From assembly GCA_028023455.1 (NCBI GenBank), contig JAQFVV010006203.1, positions 10,762,876 to 10,826,875 of the forward strand: a DNA stretch of 64,000 nt, read 5' to 3'. Shown here in pieces: positions 63,982 through 64,000 of the stretch (position 1 is its first letter; each line of letters starts with the position of its first letter). The stretch comes from Epiperipatus broadwayi. Its lineage: Eukaryota; Onychophora; Udeonychophora; Euonychophora; Peripatidae. Below the pieces are notes generated by a model that worked only from the letters and a program-made list of their open reading frames with translations, was not told the DNA's origin and made no database searches. Both the position numbers and the translations under genes were made by a program.

Positions 63982-64000
63982 AAGTGAAGAAGAAGACGAC
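63982..64000 (+). CDS. PRODH: Proline dehydrogenase, start of next exon (partial)
   Basis: The first 19 nt after an AG acceptor at 63980-63981. With the GG remainder of the previous exon the frame reads G-S-E-E-E-D-D, an acidic stretch. Animal PRODH has a variable, often charged linker right after the ILDY..E(E/D)D motif, so this is the expected position and character. The exon runs off the window. The phase match and composition support it, but only seven residues are visible. Confidence 0.65.

Noticed and set aside
1-64000. CRISPR arrays, rRNA genes, bacterial operons
   Set aside because: No regularly spaced repeats, rRNA motifs or ribosome-binding-site/ORF organisation is present; splice sites, LINEs and SINEs show animal nuclear DNA.

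Overview
This window is AT-rich animal nuclear DNA: very long non-coding stretches, homopolymer and (TA)n tracts, spliced coding exons, tRNA-derived SINEs, RTE-type and CR1/Jockey-type LINEs, a Penelope-like element with a GIY-YIG tail, and hAT-type and other TIR DNA transposons. This mix suggests an invertebrate metazoan such as an arachnid or a mollusc; the species cannot be fixed from the sequence. There is no bacterial-style gene organisation.

The only host gene recognised is proline dehydrogenase (PRODH) on the + strand. One complete internal exon lies at 58508-58707, and the first 19 nt of the next exon begin at 63982. Joining them keeps the reading frame, so the 5.3 kb between is one intron, which carries a decayed LINE and other repeats. 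No earlier PRODH exon was found upstream.

The rest is mobile DNA and featureless AT-rich sequence. RTE-type LINE copies lie at 10.4-12.9 kb (-), 20.75-21.16 kb (-), 44.16-47.37 kb (-) and 53.03-55.5 kb (+). CR1/Jockey-type fragments lie at 7.27-8.23 kb (-) and 30.03-30.41 kb (+), and another LINE at 59.66-61.21 kb (+). A Penelope-like element lies at 50.19-51.64 kb (-). A 502-bp hAT-type element sits inside the first RTE copy with an 8-bp target duplication, and the RTE copy at 45.1 kb shows the empty site. A tRNA-Gly-derived SINE at 17.4 kb has a 15-bp target duplication. A TIR element occupies 37.0-38.05 kb.

The most unusual content is a set of small elements carrying type I hammerhead ribozyme folds: a 5-bp helix I, a CUGANGA core, a short helix II, GAAA, and a very short helix III with a palindromic tip. 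Good copies are at 22.49 kb (-), 23.77 kb (+) and 24.25 kb (+). Damaged copies are at 26.63 kb (-), 26.70 kb (+) and 52.32 kb (+), and weaker candidates at 13.49 kb (+) and 16.25 kb (-). Several are embedded in long inverted repeats. Such ribozymes are known from Penelope-like and related non-autonomous retroelements; the foldback arrangement here deserves attention.
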